Position numbers and translations under genes: made by a program
Shown: piece after piece, positions 61,313-64,000 of the stretch
Layout: each line of letters opens with the position of its first letter
Numbering within the stretch: position 1 is the first letter of the stretch
DNA from: Clostridia bacterium
Lineage (GTDB): Bacteria > Bacillota > Clostridia > Acetivibrionales > DSM-2933
Direction: 5' to 3'
Assembly: GCA_026418275.1 (NCBI GenBank)
Contig: JAOABQ010000014.1
Span: forward strand, 1 to 64,000
Length of the DNA stretch: 64,000 nt
The notes under the pieces: model-generated
Seen by the model: the letters and a program-made list of their open reading frames with translations, nothing else
What the model was told of the DNA's origin: nothing
The model's database searches: none

Positions 61313-62059
61313 TTATCCTTCTGTTTTCGGAGGATAAATCCTTTTGGTAATGGCTATAAACACTGCAAGCCATGCCAGCCCGGCTGAGAAACCCGCAAGG
61401 ACATCGCTTGCATAATGTACGCCCAGATAGATGCGGCTGATACCGATAGCCATCACCAGCAGCCCCAACGCTCCGGCTATGCCGTATTTAGACCGGTCCT
61501 TCAAATACTTTAGACATAAAAATATGAAAAAACCGTAAAAACTTATCCCGGCCATAGAATGTCCGCTGGGGAAACTGTATCCGCCAATTTCAACAAACCG
61601 CAAAACATTCGGACGGGGACGATGAAACAATAATTTAAAGATTTGATTTAGCAGGACACTCGCCGTTAGATTCGCTAATACCATCCACCCGTAAAAGGAG
61701 AATTTTTTATTCTTCCAAAGAACAACAAGGACAATTACAGTTATACCTGCCATCGCCATGCCTGAGCCTAAAAAGGTAATGAATTTCATAAATTCCGTCA
61801 TATCCTCTGAGATATATTGTATAATGAATCCATAAACCCAATTGTCAAAAACGGATAGTTCCTTCTCTACTAAACCCTCTGCCAAATTGACAAATAAAAG
61901 TACCGGAAGTGTAATTGTAAGTATAATCCATTTATATTTGTTTAAATACCTATACACAAGAAATATGAAACCCGTGAGAAATAGTATGGGTATAAGCAAG
62001 CGGTGCTGCCCATAGTCAAATGTGAAAGATAGTATATGTTCCTTTATCAAACTGTCCAT
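61313..62059 (-). CDS. PAP2-family membrane phosphatase
   Basis: 248 residues with six helices. The three phosphatase motifs are present: KLLFHRPRPN, SFPSGHSMAG (His about 170) and SRIYLGVHYASDVLAG (His about 213). PAP2 enzymes of this group remove phosphate from undecaprenyl pyrophosphate or from phosphatidylglycerol phosphate and lipid phosphates. A role in recycling the wall lipid carrier is likely. Stands alone, downstream of no operon. AAAGG lies very close to the ATG, which makes the exact start uncertain. Confidence 0.92.
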   Translation of the reverse strand: MDSLIKEHILSFTFDYGQHRLLIPILFLTGFIFLVYRYLNKYKWIILTITLPVLLFVNLAEGLVEKELSVFDNWVYGFIIQYISEDMTEFMKFITFLGSGMAMAGITVIVLVVLWKNKKFSFYGWMVLANLTASVLLNQIFKLLFHRPRPNVLRFVEIGGYSFPSGHSMAGISFYGFFIFLCLKYLKDRSKYGIAGALGLLVMAIGISRIYLGVHYASDVLAGFSAGLAWLAVFIAITKRIYPPKTEG

Positions 62060-62388
62060 CCTTTAAAACTTCATTAATTATTTACTATTATTATTTCCAA
62101 TAAAGACTGATATTCTACCCAGATCATCAGGTATTTTCTTCAATTTAACCAACCCAAATTACGTAAAAATCCCCATCCACCATAAATCATACGGCAACAT
62201 GGAATATTTCAAGGCACACTTATTGAAGCATCCCGTTTTGGTACACCTTTATGACCTTAAATGATCTACATAAATTTTTCAATACACACCTATCCGGCAG
62301 CAGCATATACTATATAACGGAAACATTATTTATTCGATTTTAATATTACAAATCGATTTATAAGTTTTATGAAAGGAACATATTTGAT
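62060..62388. other. Divergent intergenic region
   Basis: About 330 bases between PAP2 and the 108-aa gene, both promoters expected. No repeat or RNA motif seen. Confidence 0.4.
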
Positions 62389-62715
62389 ATGAACAATAAT
62401 GATAGGTGCTCTGGAGGGCCAAATTGTCCTTACACAAATGATTTTGGAAACATTCTATCCTCATGTTTTTTTTCTTTGCCGCCAAAGCAATTTGCATTGT
62501 TATCATCATTAATTGGTATTTTACTCGTCGACAATTTGGACATAGATCAACAGAACTCACTTGGCAACTTCATTGTGAACATAGGTCAGGCTATTTTAGC
62601 AGCAGCAGCTCAAGGTGAAGTTATTGAGAGCAGCAAGAAAAAAAATGATCACCTTCACCAGCAAATTGAATTATTAAAGAAGCAGATTTGTGCACTTGAA
62701 CAGGAATTACAATGA
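62389..62715 (+). CDS. Small protein with Cys-rich start and coiled-coil tail
   Basis: 108 residues with AAAGGAAC before the ATG. The N-terminus has CSGGPNC, the middle is hydrophobic (FALLSSLIGILLVDNLDI; ILAAAAQGEVIE), and the end is a coiled coil (QQIELLKKQICALEQELQ). The hydrophobic parts are not long enough for an obvious membrane helix but would form an oligomeric core. No family recognised. A strong terminator follows at 62792, so it is monocistronic. Confidence 0.6.
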   Translation: MNNNDRCSGGPNCPYTNDFGNILSSCFFSLPPKQFALLSSLIGILLVDNLDIDQQNSLGNFIVNIGQAILAAAAQGEVIESSKKKNDHLHQQIELLKKQICALEQELQ

Positions 62716-62791
62716 AAATAATGTTTTAATATAAAAAGGAAATGCATTTTTAACGCTGTAAATGATTGGAAATTTATGATAAAGAGTGTAT

Positions 62792-62830
62792 AATGGGAAG
62801 CTAATCGAGTATCGATTCGCTTCCCATTAT
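62792..62830. terminator. Bidirectional strong hairpin
   Basis: Stem AATGGGAAGC-AATCGA / TCGATT-GCTTCCCATT with one bulge, between the 108-aa gene and the MerR remnant. Followed by TTTTTAT on the plus strand. Confidence 0.8.
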
Positions 62831-62869
62831 AATTTTTATAGGTTTGTACCGTTATCTTTTTAAACATGT

Positions 62870-62938
62870 TTACGAATATACAAAAATAGTACTGCGCGAA
62901 AGCCCGGATTTTTCGCAAAGCTCCTTTATAGTGTACAA
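62870..62938 (-). pseudogene. MerR-family regulator remnant (N-terminal HTH only)
   Basis: TTG after GGGGGTGA opens a frame MYTIKELCEKSGLSRSTIF, then VYS and stop. This is the first helix-turn-helix of a MerR regulator; the rest of the domain (usually YYERIGLL...) is lost. The intact ribosome binding site argues for recent decay. The stop codon lies about 40 bases before the strong hairpin. Confidence 0.6.
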
Positions 62939-63256
62939 ATATTTCACCCCCTGAAGCATAGTTTAAAGTATTAAGCTATAGTCAGGTCAAGAATTTTTTA
63001 GTAATATGGCTGCTTTTGCTGAATTGTTGGTAAATTAAATCCCTCTCTTACTTTTTCTCCATGTCCGTGGTATAATTCCATTTATGATGTTTCCATTTGT
63101 TATTTGTTGCCCAACAAACAGTTCTATAAGACTGTCATCAGAGACACCACTAATTTTAAGAGTTTTATGGGAACTGGATAAAAAATTATGATATAATAAA
63201 TCGAATCTGTGGAAAAGGCTTGATATTCACAGTCGGATTTTGTTATATAATGAATG
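62939..63256. other. Intergenic region between MerR remnant and repeat F
   Basis: An open stretch on the minus strand (about 63025-63180, LKISGVSDDSLIELFVGQQI) lacks a start and may be a decayed gene. At 63199-63240 AATCGAATCTGTG pairs imperfectly with CACAGTCGGATT, followed by TTTTG, which could be a terminator. Nothing else. Confidence 0.35.
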
Positions 63257-63360
63257 CTAGTGCCTCGTAACGTAATTCTTTTCTAGGGTATGCGAGGCAC
63301 AACAGATGAAGTACATTTTAACACTTTGAAACTTAAAATTTGTTGTGTTAAAAAGCACTG
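63257..63360 (+). repeat. Double-hairpin repeat, copy F
   Basis: Copy with CTAG at the left end and CACTG in place of CACTAG at the right. Hairpin 1 intact; hairpin 2 shows a one-base deletion in the T run and a G-to-A change. Lies about 210 bases upstream of speA. Confidence 0.88.
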
Positions 63361-63569
63361 GGTAGATAAATATTCGAAATAAAACAGATTGACATACCTT
63401 AATTTTGATTTTTGAAAATGCAGGTATGGACATAGAATTATTTCTTAAAAGATAATTACCTCAATCAGTATAAAAGACCTTGGGACACTCAGGCAGTTGT
63501 GTTTGCGGAATGAACCCGATCTTTCAGCGGTTAGGTATGTTAATTTTTAGATGGAAGGAAAGATTGCCA

Positions 63570-64000
63570 TGAATAAAACAGAACTTTTGGGTAGATGGAC
63601 AAAAGAGAAGTCTGAAGAACTTTACGGCATTAAAAACTGGGGTGCCGATTATTTTACAATCTCCGACAAAGGAGAAGTAATGGTAAATCCATACAAGGAT
63701 AATCCGTTAGCCGCAATCAGCATTATGGATATTATTTCAGGTGTCCGTGAGCGCGGAATGGACATGCCGGTACTGTTGCGCTTTGAAAATCTGTTGGATT
63801 CACAAATTTCCTTTCTCAACAACACTTTTGGTGAGGCGATTAAAAAGTTAAACTACAAGGGTGAATATCGGGGGGTTTACCCTATTAAGGTAAACCAGCA
63901 GCAGCAGGTTGTTGAGGAGGTAACCAAATTTGGCCAGCGTTATCATCACGGCCTTGAAGTAGGCAGCAAAGCGGAATTGGTCGCAGCGCTTTCTCTGATG
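63570..64000 (+). CDS. speA: Biosynthetic arginine decarboxylase, N-terminal part
   Basis: Frame open to the window edge, 143 residues. ATG ten bases after GGAAGGA. MNKTELLGRWTKEKSEELYG then YFTISDKGEVMVNP and RGVYPIKVNQQQQVVEEV, with the PLP-binding Lys in the YPIKVNQ motif, match SpeA. The enzyme makes agmatine from arginine, the first step to putrescine and spermidine in plants and bacteria. This part of the gene appears somewhat richer in GC than its neighbours, possibly a sign of transfer. The C-terminus and any following agmatinase genes are outside the window. Confidence 0.93.

Noticed and set aside
62655-62918. 87-residue minus-strand frame
   Set aside because: It overlaps the 3' end of the 108-aa gene and the strong bidirectional hairpin, and has no ribosome binding site; the real signal here is the MerR remnant.
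63025-63180. Open minus-strand stretch reading LKISGVSDDSLIELFVGQQI
   Set aside because: No start codon or ribosome binding site, stops close by; family not recognised. Kept only as a possible decayed gene.
1-64000. CRISPR arrays, prophage, integrases or restriction systems
   Set aside because: No regularly spaced direct repeats, no integrase, phage structural gene or restriction/methylase domain was found among the frames.
1-64000. An agrB gene to complete the agr-like locus
   Set aside because: None of the membrane proteins in the window has the size and His/Cys protease motif of AgrB.

Overview
The window comes from a low-GC, anaerobic member of the Clostridia. The signs are AT-rich DNA with GGAGG-type ribosome binding sites, rubredoxin, hydrogenase maturation genes, an agr-type peptide, LCP and ECF-sigma genes, and two secreted proteins with dockerin-like modules. 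The dockerins and a GH18 chitinase point to the cellulosome-forming group (Acetivibrio, Pseudobacteroides, Ruminiclostridium). That placement is inference from gene content; no rRNA is present.

Layout. 0-7.3 kb: a fragment of a copper-amine-oxidase-like stalk protein, an HtrA protease, MscS plus DUF951, a short agr-like locus (kinase-less receptor plus AgrD prepeptide, no agrB), a class I glutamine amidotransferase, an ANTAR response regulator and a small secreted protein. 7.5-12.6 kb: a sugar-binding lipoprotein, a membrane histidine kinase and a REC/HD-GYP regulator. 12.8-16.9 kb: a small membrane protein, an ECF sigma/anti-sigma pair and a GH18 chitinase. 17.2-22.6 kb: glutamine synthetase and a second kinase plus HD-GYP pair, whose kinase carries a FIST sensor. 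22.9-30.4 kb: nitrilase, Rho, a zinc-ribbon protein, a LiaF-like membrane protein, rubredoxin, a STAS protein and a triple-HTH protein. 30.6-36.5 kb: small ORFs, one tRNA-Arg, a YdcF-family protein, a lipoprotein, an esterase and NagA. 36.6-39.1 kb: an ABC exporter with a TetR regulator and twin operators. 40.2-41.9 kb: hypA, a TRIC-family channel and hypB, overlapping. 42.8-52.0 kb: a dockerin beta-propeller protein and a Tad pilus cluster ending in FHA and PP2C genes. 52.0-56.1 kb: two converging predicted small transcripts, an LCP protein fused to a zinc anti-sigma domain with its ECF sigma factor, and a ROK repressor. 56.4-64 kb: an Opp transporter lacking oppF, a PAP2 phosphatase, a MerR remnant and the start of speA.

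Links between genes. Several parts concern signal transduction: two kinase/HD-GYP pairs with different inputs (c-di-GMP turnover), two ECF sigma factors with dedicated anti-sigma factors, an agr-type peptide, and an FHA/PP2C pair tied to pilus genes. Chitinase, NagA and a ROK repressor could take part in chitin and GlcNAc use, but they are not one operon.

The main non-coding discovery is a family of ~105-bp double-hairpin repeats, six copies in 64 kb, all intergenic. Each begins at TA-GTGCC and ends at GCAC-TA, like a miniature mobile element. One copy supplies the stop codon of the preceding gene, one lies against the ribosome binding site of the next, and two are in tandem. Start codons were revised wherever the ribosome binding site favoured an internal start. 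No statement here rests on a database search.
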